A stretch of DNA of 63,386 bases from Methanomassiliicoccales archaeon (GTDB lineage Archaea > Thermoplasmatota > Thermoplasmata > Methanomassiliicoccales > UBA472). Positions 44,402-52,701 of this stretch are shown here, piece after piece (within the stretch, counting starts at the first letter, position 1; every line of letters begins with the position of its first letter). The notes beneath the pieces were generated by a model. The model saw nothing but the letters and a program-made list of their open reading frames with translations. It did no database searches and was not told the DNA's origin. Position numbers and translations under genes: made by a program. The stretch is from positions 139,186-202,571 of the forward strand of contig DATKZX010000008.1 in the NCBI GenBank assembly GCA_035527755.1. The letters run 5' to 3'.

Positions 44402-44629
44402 ATGACCTATCCCAGGGATATCCTGAACGAGATCAAATGGGGAGGGGGCGGACTTTCGCTGGTGGTCATCACCTACCTGCACCGTGGTGCACCGGGTGAT
44501 CTCACCAGTATCAGAGGGGAGGAGATAGTGGAACTGGGGCGATCGTTCTTCTCGACCCGTGAGAGCAAGATACCATATCATCGGATAAGAAGAATTGAAA
44601 ATGATGGGGAAGAGGTTTTCCACCTTTAG
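44402..44629 (+). CDS. DUF504 / MJ1316 family protein
   Basis: This 75-residue protein has the sequence pattern typical of the MJ1316 RNA cyclic-group-end recognition domain: PRDILNEIKW, HRGAPGD, EIVELGRSFF, PYHRIRRI. The domain is proposed to bind 2',3'-cyclic RNA ends. It is divergent to ade and convergent with the next gene. Confidence 0.85.
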   Translation: MTYPRDILNEIKWGGGGLSLVVITYLHRGAPGDLTSIRGEEIVELGRSFFSTRESKIPYHRIRRIENDGEEVFHL

Positions 44630-44630
44630 C

Positions 44631-45221
44631 TCAATGCCGAGGCTCGTTGCAGCTGGGGCAACTGTGCATGAAGGAAGGGTAGTTGACCCCGCACTTGCGG
44701 CATTTGGTCATCTCCACCTTCTTTTCCTTCTTCTCCTCCGGAGCGTGCTCTGCCGGAGGGGCGGGCTGCTGAGGCGCTGGTCGCTGAGGCTGCTGGACCG
44801 CCTGCGGTGCTGCCTGATACTCCTGTGCCTGGTACTGTTGGTACTGAGGTTGGAATATGGTCTGCAATTTCAGGTATCCCAGCAGCAGGATGATCCCGGG
44901 AATTAACCATATGAATATCCCGACGATGGACCAGATGAGCAGGGAGTCGCTGGCTTGCTTGAACCGTCCCTGGTCCAGATGATCGAACACGTTATCCTTG
45001 AGCATGTACAGCACGATCATGCCGACACCGGCCATGGCCAGGGAAACGATCCCGTAGAAGAAGTTCCCGGTCAGTATGCTGACGATACCGACAAATACCG
45101 ATATCAGGGCGAAGACCAGGGCCAGAAGCTGTCCGATGTAGACCAGTTTGCGGGCTTCGGTCACGCTTGCTGGAAGCCAGGAAGGACCGTTCTCCTTGGC
45201 CAAGAAATCATTGAGATCCAT
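44631..45221 (-). CDS. multi-pass membrane protein with C-terminal zinc ribbon
   Basis: This 196-residue protein from ATG 45221 (strong GGAGG upstream) has four hydrophobic segments (about 27-50, 52-72, 90-115), a proline/glutamine-rich linker (QYQAQEYQAAPQAVQQPQ) and a terminal zinc ribbon CRKC...CPSC. The topology, membrane domain then disordered spacer then metal-binding tip, recurs in archaeal proteins of unknown function. Confidence 0.7.
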   Translation of the reverse strand: MDLNDFLAKENGPSWLPASVTEARKLVYIGQLLALVFALISVFVGIVSILTGNFFYGIVSLAMAGVGMIVLYMLKDNVFDHLDQGRFKQASDSLLIWSIVGIFIWLIPGIILLLGYLKLQTIFQPQYQQYQAQEYQAAPQAVQQPQRPAPQQPAPPAEHAPEEKKEKKVEMTKCRKCGVNYPSFMHSCPSCNEPRH

Positions 45222-45345
45222 TTTTTTCCTCCAATGCATGAGATTAATGCGAGATTTTACAAATGGTTTTTCCGATTATCAATCTATCGCAGCACCAGGT
45301 GTCCACTGATATTCGGGGACCACATCGATGGCGGACCACATAACG

Positions 45346-45353
45346 CTTATATA
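45346..45353 (+). promoter_or_regulatory. TATA box upstream of the TPD nuclease gene
   Basis: CTTATATA occurs about 30 bases before the GTG start at 45383, which has no Shine-Dalgarno. A leaderless transcript is predicted. Confidence 0.5.
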
Positions 45354-45382
45354 CGTTACCCCATGTACGAAAATCGTCAAGA

Positions 45383-46153
45383 GTGAAATGGATGAAGAAT
45401 GAGGATTTCAGATACCTGTACGATCGATTGAACGAACCCTCTGATATCGACATACTTTCTAAGGAGCTAGGCCTGGATCAGGAGCTTTTGAACGTTATTT
45501 ACAGCCAGAGGACCGTTCGCGAGACCACCAAGAAGTTCTACAAGGTGCAGCGCAACAGTCAGAGGATGGTGCAGTCCTGGAAGAACGGGGAGACCCTGAT
45601 GGACATATCCCGAAAATACGAGTTCCCGCCCATTCTCACGGGGCTCATGATATACCAGGAGTCCGGACGTTCCAAGAAGCAGTACTGGGCCATGGTGCGC
45701 AACCCCGAGACCATCGAGGACCTGGAACTGAGGAGGCAGATCGAGGAGATCACCAAGGCGGACCTCATATATTCCCCTGAAGCGTCCGAGAAGCAATATC
45801 TGAGAGGAACCTGGGGTGAGAAGAACCTGCAGGATTGGCTGGACGGTCAAGGCATCACCTACCGCACGGAGAACGAACTGCGCGGAGAGTTCCCCAAGAC
45901 CCCGGACGCTCTTTTGGACAAGCCCATAATGGTCAACGGTTGGAAGGTGAACTGGATAGAGTCAAAGGCCACCTTCGGGGACCGAACCGAGGTCAATAAG
46001 AACATACGGAAGCAGCTGGCACCTTACGTGCAGCTCTTCGGACAGGGACTCGTAGTGTACTGGTTCGGTTTTGTGGACGAGATCACCAGCGAGGAAGGCA
46101 TATACATCACCGATTCCTCACTGACCCACTTGAACTGCAAACCGGCGGACTGA
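45383..46153 (+). CDS. TPD-domain (CDIN1/C15orf41-like) restriction-endonuclease-fold protein
   Basis: This 256-residue protein has helix-turn-helix-like sequence in the first 90 residues and a nuclease core. The name-giving TPD motif appears as FPKTPDALL (Thr173-Asp175) and pairs with WIESKATFG (Glu193, Lys195), the PD-ExK arrangement; Glu146 may be the first acidic residue. The human relative is linked to congenital dyserythropoietic anaemia. Substrate unknown. GTG 45383 or ATG 45392 are the possible starts. Confidence 0.8.
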   Translation: MKWMKNEDFRYLYDRLNEPSDIDILSKELGLDQELLNVIYSQRTVRETTKKFYKVQRNSQRMVQSWKNGETLMDISRKYEFPPILTGLMIYQESGRSKKQYWAMVRNPETIEDLELRRQIEEITKADLIYSPEASEKQYLRGTWGEKNLQDWLDGQGITYRTENELRGEFPKTPDALLDKPIMVNGWKVNWIESKATFGDRTEVNKNIRKQLAPYVQLFGQGLVVYWFGFVDEITSEEGIYITDSSLTHLNCKPAD

Positions 46154-46202
46154 GCTTCAACACCTGCAAGAATGTAAATATCCCTAATTGACATTTTAGT
46201 GC

Positions 46203-47192
46203 ATGTACCAGGCGGAAACCATATCTGCCAGCGATTTAGAGCGGTACGGCTATTGTCCGCTCAGCTGGTGGTTGGGCCGTCAAACGCAGATGCATAGCCA
46301 GGACCTGGACGAAGGCGACAAGGTCCATAAGGAAAAGGCGGACGAGTACCGTCGGATACGACATATCGAGCAGACCGCCTGGGACTGGGAACGCATGGTG
46401 TTCTTATTTTCTCTGGTGGCAACAGTACTGGCTGTCACAGGGCTTTCCTTGATGAGGATCGGGGACAGCGCTGACTGGGGATGGTTGCTCTCTCTGCTCA
46501 GCATCATCTGGTTCTTCGCCGTCATCGCCATGCTATACTTATCGGCCCAGAGGGGAAGGGCCATCATCAAGGTCCGCCGTCTGCAGGTCGTGGCCATACT
46601 GGGACTGATGCTCATGGCCGTGGCCATGAACATCGGGAGTCTGATCGAGACCGATCCAATGGTCTCCATGATAATGGAGGCGCTGGCGCTGCTCTGGCTT
46701 ATGGCGGCTTCCTTTGCCTTGTACCTGTCCTTGAACGCGGCCCAACAGGCCAAGGAATGGAGGTGGGAGCAAGGGCTGGAGGGAGAGATCCATTACGTAG
46801 GCACGAACAGCTCGCCCATTTATTATTCCGAAAAGCACGGGCTGAGAGGCCGACCCGATTTCGTTCTGGAGATCGACGGCCAGCTGATACCGGGAGACCT
46901 GAAGACCGGCAGGACCCCGCGCGGTCCCCTGTTCTCCCATATCATGCAGGTGGCGGCATACTGCCTTTTGATCGCCGAAGAGTCCGGTAAAAGACCTCCA
47001 TACGGTCTGCTGAGGTATGGGGACGTGGAGCACGAGATCGAGTTCAGCGAGGAGTTGGAGACCCTGTTGCTCAGTAAATTGGAGGAGATGAGGGGTATCC
47101 TTAGGAGCGGGGAGGCCCACCGCAACCATGGCCGTCCAGGCAAGTGCGCTTCCTGCTCCAGGCGGGACGCCTGCACGGAAAGGTTGGTCTAG
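46203..47192 (+). CDS. Cas4-like PD-(D/E)XK nuclease with a transmembrane insert
   Basis: This 329-residue protein shows Cas4/RecB hallmarks: Cys18 in RYGYCPLSWW, His42 in GDKVH, Asp219 in GRPDF, GDLKTG (Asp232, Lys234), QVAAY (249-253) and a C-terminal CASCSRRDAC trio (315, 318, 324) that with Cys18 could hold a 4Fe-4S cluster. Between residues 62 and 180 it has four transmembrane helices, absent from canonical Cas4. No CRISPR array or cas1/cas2 is in the window. It follows the TPD nuclease by 49 bases. Confidence 0.82.
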   Translation: MYQAETISASDLERYGYCPLSWWLGRQTQMHSQDLDEGDKVHKEKADEYRRIRHIEQTAWDWERMVFLFSLVATVLAVTGLSLMRIGDSADWGWLLSLLSIIWFFAVIAMLYLSAQRGRAIIKVRRLQVVAILGLMLMAVAMNIGSLIETDPMVSMIMEALALLWLMAASFALYLSLNAAQQAKEWRWEQGLEGEIHYVGTNSSPIYYSEKHGLRGRPDFVLEIDGQLIPGDLKTGRTPRGPLFSHIMQVAAYCLLIAEESGKRPPYGLLRYGDVEHEIEFSEELETLLLSKLEEMRGILRSGEAHRNHGRPGKCASCSRRDACTERLV

Positions 47193-47193
47193 G

Positions 47194-48990
47194 TCACTCC
47201 ACGGTCACGCTCTTGGCCAGGTTCTTGGGTTTGTCAATGGAGCACCCCCGCCTCTTCGCCACGTAGTAGGAGAGGATCTGCAATGCCACGGTGACCGGGA
47301 TGGGAGAGAACACCGGTTTCACCTGCGGAACGAATATCATGCGCTCGCACAAACGGGCCAATTCGGTATCGCCTTCACTACCTACTCCCAGGACCGGACT
47401 GTCCCGGGCGGCCACCTCCGAAACGTTGGCCAACATCTTTTCGTAGGTATGATCACCCTTGATCGCCACGGCGATCACCGGCGTAGATGAGTCCAATAGG
47501 GCCAATGGACCGTGCTTGAGCTCCCCGGCGGCGAAACCCTCCGCGTGTATGTAGGATATCTCCTTGAGCTTCAGCGCACCCTCTAGCATGGTGGGATAAT
47601 TTATGTTACGGCCGATGAAGAAGCAGTGCTGTGCCGAGTCGATCATCTTGCTGGCTTCCTCGATCTCATGAACGCGGTTAAGCACCGACTGCACCATGTT
47701 GGCCGATTGGCGCAGGGAAGAGAGGGCGCCTCGCATGGAATCATGGCTCAAGGTGCCCTTGGCATATCCGATCCGAATGGATAATAGATACATGGCCAGC
47801 AGCTGTGTGAGGAAGGTCTTTGTCGCCGCCACCCCGATCTCCGGGCCGGCTCTGGTGTACATCACCTCATCCACCTCGCGGGTGATGGTCGAACCCACCA
47901 CGTTCGTCACCGCCAATGTCCGGCAGCCCCGGCGCCGGGCCTCCCTGGCCGCGGCCAGAGTATCCGCGGTCTCCCCGCTCTGGGTGATGAGAATGACCAG
48001 CGGGGCCTCCTTGGCCCCCGGTGAGTAACGATATTCGGAGGCAAGTTCGAGAGTGGTCGGTACGCCGGCGAACTCCTCCAAGGCGTACTTGCCTACCATG
48101 GCCGCATGGAACGAAGAGCCGCAGGCCACCACCTTCACCGTCTGGAAGTCGGTACGGGACAGGATCTCGCCGTTCTCTATCATGTCCAGAGCCCCTAAAA
48201 GGGTGTTATGGATGGCGTTCGGGCCTTCGAATATCTCTTTGAGCATGAAGTGCTCGAAACCGCCCTTCTGGGCATCCTCAGCGGACCAGGTGATCAACGA
48301 CGGTTCGCGCTTCACCAGTTCTCCCTGGGAATCGTAGACCGTTACCCCAGCTGGTGTCAGGGACACCGTTTCCCCATCCATGATGTAAAGCACCTTGTTC
48401 GTATAGGACAGGAACGCGGTCACGTCCGAGGCCAGGAAGTTCTCGTTGACCCCCAGACCGACCACCAATGGGTTCTCTTTCCTGGCAGCGGCTATCTCCG
48501 TGCCCCCTTCGCGCACCGCGGCGATGGCATAGGTGCCCTGTATCTCCTTGACCATATCGGCCAAAGCCTGACGCAGGTCACCATGATAGTGTCCTTCCAG
48601 CAGGTGGATCAATACTTCCGTGTCAGTTTCCGAGGTGAAATGATGTCCCTCGGACTCCAATCTGATCTTCAGCGCGGCATAGTTCTCTATTATGCCGTTG
48701 TGCACGATAGCGAGCTTGCCATCGCACGATAGGAACGGATGGGCGTTCTGATCGGAGGGGCGACCGCAGGTGGCCCAGCGGGTGTGACCGATGCCTGTCC
48801 GTCCCTCGAATCGGGGGATCACCCCTTTTAGAACGTCGAGTTCCCCCTGGCGCTTGACCAGGACCAAACGGCCGTCCTCCACCATGGCCACGCCCGCGGA
48901 GTCGTAGCCCCGATACTCCAGGCGTTTCAGTCCTTCCATGAGCACCTCCGCCGCCCTACGGTGACCCGAATATCCGATTATGCCGCACAT
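47194..48990 (-). CDS. glmS: glutamine-fructose-6-phosphate aminotransferase (isomerizing)
   Basis: This first enzyme of UDP-GlcNAc synthesis has 598 residues. It has the N-terminal glutamine amidotransferase with nucleophile Cys2 (MCGIIGYSG), GHTRWATCG and NGIIENY, and two SIS sugar isomerase domains (SQSGETADT type: ITQSGETADTL). The C-terminus is PKNLAKSVTVE. ATG 48990 overlaps the glmU stop (TGATG); long open sequence upstream is part of glmU in another frame. Confidence 0.97.
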   Translation of the reverse strand: MCGIIGYSGHRRAAEVLMEGLKRLEYRGYDSAGVAMVEDGRLVLVKRQGELDVLKGVIPRFEGRTGIGHTRWATCGRPSDQNAHPFLSCDGKLAIVHNGIIENYAALKIRLESEGHHFTSETDTEVLIHLLEGHYHGDLRQALADMVKEIQGTYAIAAVREGGTEIAAARKENPLVVGLGVNENFLASDVTAFLSYTNKVLYIMDGETVSLTPAGVTVYDSQGELVKREPSLITWSAEDAQKGGFEHFMLKEIFEGPNAIHNTLLGALDMIENGEILSRTDFQTVKVVACGSSFHAAMVGKYALEEFAGVPTTLELASEYRYSPGAKEAPLVILITQSGETADTLAAAREARRRGCRTLAVTNVVGSTITREVDEVMYTRAGPEIGVAATKTFLTQLLAMYLLSIRIGYAKGTLSHDSMRGALSSLRQSANMVQSVLNRVHEIEEASKMIDSAQHCFFIGRNINYPTMLEGALKLKEISYIHAEGFAAGELKHGPLALLDSSTPVIAVAIKGDHTYEKMLANVSEVAARDSPVLGVGSEGDTELARLCERMIFVPQVKPVFSPIPVTVALQILSYYVAKRRGCSIDKPKNLAKSVTVE

Positions 48991-50180
48991 CAGACCACTA
49001 TGCTCCTGTCTTCCAACGTGCCGCTCGCCCTGGCCCCGTCCCCTATTCGGGAGTTCGCACCTACGATGGTCCCAGCGGAAAGCACCGCCTTGGGGCCGAC
49101 CTTGGTGAACTCGCCGATCATGCTTCCGGCCTTCTCCACCTTGAAGAACTCCTCCTCGACCCTCACCTGGGCCAGACCGGATGATGCGGAGAACCCGGTA
49201 CCGATGCGGCATCCGTCGTCGATGACCGCCCGAGAGATGTGGGAGTGCGAACCTATGGAGACATTGTTCATGATGATGGAATTGTAAATGGCGGTGAAAG
49301 GAGCCACATGCACTCCGTTCCCAATGCTGCTGGTCGGGAATATGGTGGCGTAAGGTCCTATCTCGCAGCCTTCTCCGATGGCCACCGGTCCTTCTATGTA
49401 GGAACCGGCTCGCACTCTTGTCCCAGCGCCAATGAACACCGGACCGCGCAAGGTCACCCCGGCCTCTATGGTGCCCGATGTCACCTGTCCCGTTAGATTG
49501 AAGGCATACTCGTTCAAGCGTATGAGGTCCCACGGGTAAACGGCGTCCATCCATCTACCGGTGGAGCGCACCACTTCCAGGTTCAATTTGGATATGCAGC
49601 TGTGCAGAACATGGGTGATGCCGGATTTACCCGTCATGACCCCCTGGGCGAGATAATCGAAGATCTCTGGCGGGAAACGGTAGATGCCGGTGTTGATGAT
49701 GTTGCCCACACCCTTCTCAGGCTTCTCGATGATATCGACCACCCTTCCGGCCTCGATCTGCACTACTCCGTACTTCGAGGGCATCTCGGAACTGGTGACC
49801 AGCAGGGACATTCCCCCCTTATGCTTCAGGAGGTCGGTGATGACCTGGGCATCGATTATGTTGTCCCCGGCCACCATGATGAACTCCTCCTTGATGTGCT
49901 GCCGAACCGCTAAGGCGGCATGGGCGGTGCCCAACTGCTTCTCCTGAATGGCATATGAAATTTTCACCCCGAAGCGGGAACCGTTACCGAAGAAGGACAT
50001 GATCCTTTCTTTCATGTATCCGACGACCAGCACGATATCGGTGATACCGTTGGCCGCCAGCGCCCTGACGACATACTCCAGGATAGGACGGTTGCCTATG
50101 GGTATCATGACCTTGGGTCGGGATACGGTGAAGGGGCGGAGCCTAGTACCCTCTCCAGCGGCCAGAATGACAGCTTTCAT
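48990..50180 (-). CDS. glmU: bifunctional sugar-1-phosphate nucleotidylyltransferase/acetyltransferase
   Basis: This archaeal GlmU-type enzyme acts in UDP-GlcNAc formation. The N-terminal nucleotidylyltransferase domain carries LAAGEGTRLRPFT (7-19) and VAGDNIID. The left-handed beta-helix acetyltransferase part is rich in hexapeptide repeats (GAGTRVRAGS, GEGCEIGPYA). It has 396 residues, start ATG with GGAG. It forms a two-gene operon with glmS. Confidence 0.92.
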   Translation of the reverse strand: MKAVILAAGEGTRLRPFTVSRPKVMIPIGNRPILEYVVRALAANGITDIVLVVGYMKERIMSFFGNGSRFGVKISYAIQEKQLGTAHAALAVRQHIKEEFIMVAGDNIIDAQVITDLLKHKGGMSLLVTSSEMPSKYGVVQIEAGRVVDIIEKPEKGVGNIINTGIYRFPPEIFDYLAQGVMTGKSGITHVLHSCISKLNLEVVRSTGRWMDAVYPWDLIRLNEYAFNLTGQVTSGTIEAGVTLRGPVFIGAGTRVRAGSYIEGPVAIGEGCEIGPYATIFPTSSIGNGVHVAPFTAIYNSIIMNNVSIGSHSHISRAVIDDGCRIGTGFSASSGLAQVRVEEEFFKVEKAGSMIGEFTKVGPKAVLSAGTIVGANSRIGDGARASGTLEDRSIVV

Positions 50181-50284
50181 TGCATTCTCCTATGGACATA
50201 GCCATCCCTGTGGCTATTAATTAATCTTTTTAGCTTTTTTTTGATCAGACAGTTTCCATTTTGATAACGATGAGCAAAGCTAGT

Positions 50285-50295
50285 TAAAAATATAT
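50285..50295 (+). promoter_or_regulatory. TATA box upstream of the GvpD-like ATPase gene
   Basis: TTAAAAATATA lies about 30-40 bases before the ATG at 50325 in an AT-rich pocket between divergent genes. No strong Shine-Dalgarno follows. Confidence 0.5.
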
Positions 50296-50324
50296 GAGTT
50301 CCGCAAAATTAAGTAGGTCGGCCT

Positions 50325-51767
50325 ATGGAAAAGGATCTCACGTCTAAATTACCTTCAGAGATAACGCGCTTCCTGGAAAATCCGGGAGGGCATTCGCTCA
50401 TAGTTCGAGGTAACGCTGGAACCGGAAAGACCACCTTCGCCCTTCAAGTGGCCGAGGAGTTCGGTGACCGACAGGGTGCTCATTACCTTTCCACCAGGGT
50501 CTCCGACACCTCCCTTTTGATCCAATTCCCCTGGCTAGAGGGACGGCTCCTACAAAAGGGCGACCAGAACCCGCCCATCAGAAAACGTTCCGGACTTGGA
50601 AAATTGAAGGGCGTGAACTCGGAAGAAATGCTATCCTCGCGCAAGGAGATGAGCATATCCATCGGCCGGACCATGCCCGATCTGGAGCGAATGTACGACC
50701 TGGTCGAGAAGGCCGAGGGCGAACGGCAGATGATAGTCGTCGACAGCATCGACGCTCTGGCAGATCGCTACGATATGACCTGTCGTGAGGTGATGATCGC
50801 CCTGCAACGCGACCTAGTGGAGGGGCATGGCGCCAACCTCATTTTCGTATTGGAAAGCAACGACCACATGCTGGATTACCTCGGGGACGGAGTGGTGGAG
50901 TTCAGCCGTGTCGAGCACGATCGCCGTCTTGTACGGGAGATGGACCTGATGAAGCTGAGAGGGTGCGAGGTGCAACAGCCGCTGTACCTTTTTAGCCTTA
51001 AAGGGGGGCGATTCCGCTGTTTCGGGTCGCATTGGGACCTGGGCTGTCATATGGGCAATAATTGGACCAGGGTGGACGACTCCAAAGAGAACCTGTCATA
51101 CGGCATCAAGGACCTGGACGCCATGACCGGGGGCTTGGCACCGGGGTCGTTGGTCCTGATCGAGATGGGAGAGGAGATACCCCCAATGATCAGCGACCTG
51201 CTGGAACGTTCATTGGTATCCAACTTCGCCACCGCCGGCAGGGGTGTGCTTTGGGTACCATTGCGCAAGGCGAGCGGGTCAAATGCCCGGGCTTCGCTGG
51301 GAAAAGCCGTGACGGATGATCAGATGGAGCGTTCGGTTCGAGTGGTCGAGCCGACATCCCAGTTGGACCTGGACAGCGGACGTTACGTCCTTCCGGTGGA
51401 AGGACGCGAGGTGGCCAACGATCTGAAATGGAAGAATCTCGTCTACAGTTTCAACAAGGCCGAGGAACCCTTCCTCTCGATCATGGGCCTCGATTCCTTG
51501 GAATCGATCTACGGCGGTGATGTCATGCAGGGGCTAGTGGACCATTTGGCGTCCATAAAGAAGAACGGGGGGGCCTTCGTCGGGATGACCTCGCCCACCT
51601 GCCGTTCCACGACCAGATTGGCCGATCTGGCGACGGTTCATGTCCGGGCCGAGATGATCGGGGGTACTGTGATATTGTACGGTCGTAAGCCCTTCACCGA
51701 ATGCTATGCACTGACATTAGAGGAAAGACCCCAGGGAGGGTGCGTATCCCTGACCCCGTTGGTGTGA
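50325..51767 (+). CDS. GvpD/KaiC-like double RecA-fold protein
   Basis: This 480-residue protein has an active-looking first RecA-like domain: Walker A RGNAGTGKT (28-36) and Walker B MIVVDSIDAL (Asp140). The second KaiC-like domain (from SYGIKDLDAMTGGLAPGS) has the P-loop replaced by EMGEEIPPM, so it is probably non-catalytic. The closest label is gas-vesicle regulator GvpD P-loop family, but no gas-vesicle genes are present here. It likely acts in signalling or regulation. It is followed two genes later by a degenerate relative. Confidence 0.75.
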   Translation: MEKDLTSKLPSEITRFLENPGGHSLIVRGNAGTGKTTFALQVAEEFGDRQGAHYLSTRVSDTSLLIQFPWLEGRLLQKGDQNPPIRKRSGLGKLKGVNSEEMLSSRKEMSISIGRTMPDLERMYDLVEKAEGERQMIVVDSIDALADRYDMTCREVMIALQRDLVEGHGANLIFVLESNDHMLDYLGDGVVEFSRVEHDRRLVREMDLMKLRGCEVQQPLYLFSLKGGRFRCFGSHWDLGCHMGNNWTRVDDSKENLSYGIKDLDAMTGGLAPGSLVLIEMGEEIPPMISDLLERSLVSNFATAGRGVLWVPLRKASGSNARASLGKAVTDDQMERSVRVVEPTSQLDLDSGRYVLPVEGREVANDLKWKNLVYSFNKAEEPFLSIMGLDSLESIYGGDVMQGLVDHLASIKKNGGAFVGMTSPTCRSTTRLADLATVHVRAEMIGGTVILYGRKPFTECYALTLEERPQGGCVSLTPLV

Positions 51768-51777
51768 GGTGACCGAG

Positions 51778-52458
51778 ATGTTCAAGACAAATTTCCCACA
51801 GATGTGCTCAGTTCTCATATTGGGCAGTCCAGGGGTAGGGATGCTGGAATTCCAATTGGGCATGGTCAAGGAGTACCTGGAGGCCGAGGAGCCTGTGGTC
51901 TTCGTGACCTTGGACCTTCCGCCCCGTGACCTGTTGGCGGTCATGGAGGCCTTCGGTATACCCATGGACCGTTTGGGCCGGGGGCTTTACATCATCGACT
52001 ACCATTCCAGCTTGATCGGTAATTCCGAGGAGAGGGAGGCTTACGAAGGGTCCAAGGTGCGACGCATTCATGATCTGGAAGGTATCATGTTCAACGTGGC
52101 CAACATCCACTCCGAGGTGAAGAGGCCGTTGCGAGTGTTCATGAACACGCTCTCCACGCTCTTCCTTTATAACCAGCCCAGCGTGGTGCTCAAGTTCTTC
52201 CAGATAAGCACATCCCGCATCAGGAGCGAATTCGGCACGGTCTTCGTCTCGGTGTTCGATGGGGTGCATGAAGAGAAAGCGGTGAACCACCTGATGGCCT
52301 TGGCCGACGGCGCACTGGAGCTCAGGTTCGATCCGGAGCTCAATCGCATGATGCGGGTGAGGCATATGCGTGGCATGACGGTCCCATGTCGCTGGATACC
52401 GTTCGAGATCACGCCGGCCGAGGAAGATACCCCGACCCACGTGCTGCAGTGGAAGTGA
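51778..52458 (+). CDS. RAD55/KaiC-like protein with degenerate P-loop
   Basis: This protein of about 226 residues has the RecA-superfamily start LILGSPGVGMLEFQ, in which the Walker A lysine and threonine are replaced (GM). The following LEAEEPVVFVTLDLPP strand pair is typical of RAD55-like proteins. ATG 51778 after GAGGTGA is preferred over GTG 51769. It is co-transcribed with the upstream GvpD-like ATPase, and the two may form one complex. Confidence 0.75.
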   Translation: MFKTNFPQMCSVLILGSPGVGMLEFQLGMVKEYLEAEEPVVFVTLDLPPRDLLAVMEAFGIPMDRLGRGLYIIDYHSSLIGNSEEREAYEGSKVRRIHDLEGIMFNVANIHSEVKRPLRVFMNTLSTLFLYNQPSVVLKFFQISTSRIRSEFGTVFVSVFDGVHEEKAVNHLMALADGALELRFDPELNRMMRVRHMRGMTVPCRWIPFEITPAEEDTPTHVLQWK

Positions 52459-52662
52459 TCACTCCTCTGCCGTTTCCATCACCCCGTATAGGGCGCGGTT
52501 CAGTTCCTGGACCGCTCTGGCGGTGGCCCTGGAGTATAGGGGGCACTCCATCTTAGGCCGGACGACCATCTCCTTCTTGCGGCAATAGGTCAGTTGATCG
52601 CTGAGCCCGATCTCGGGGCGGTTCTCGCGTTGTAAGCAGGAAAAACAGAGGGCTTTAGTCAT
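52459..52662 (-). CDS. small four-cysteine protein
   Basis: A 67-residue frame starts MTKALCFSCLQREN and includes further cysteines at about 27 and 41 (CRKKEMVV, CPLYS), which could form a zinc site. ATG 52662 lies about 25 bases after ATAAAATAC, suggesting a leaderless start; an ATG seven codons earlier also exists. It converges with the RAD55-like gene. No family recognised. Confidence 0.5.
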   Translation of the reverse strand: MTKALCFSCLQRENRPEIGLSDQLTYCRKKEMVVRPKMECPLYSRATARAVQELNRALYGVMETAEE

Positions 52663-52701
52663 CTGGGGCGTTCTAATGTGCATGGTGTATTTTATGGTTC
52701 C

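Noticed and set aside
46203-47192. CRISPR-associated Cas4 with nearby array
   Set aside because: No regularly spaced direct repeats and no other cas genes were seen anywhere in the window.
48991-49554. Upstream extension of the glmS frame
   Set aside because: It is glmU in another frame; GlmS must begin with the catalytic Cys2 at 48990.
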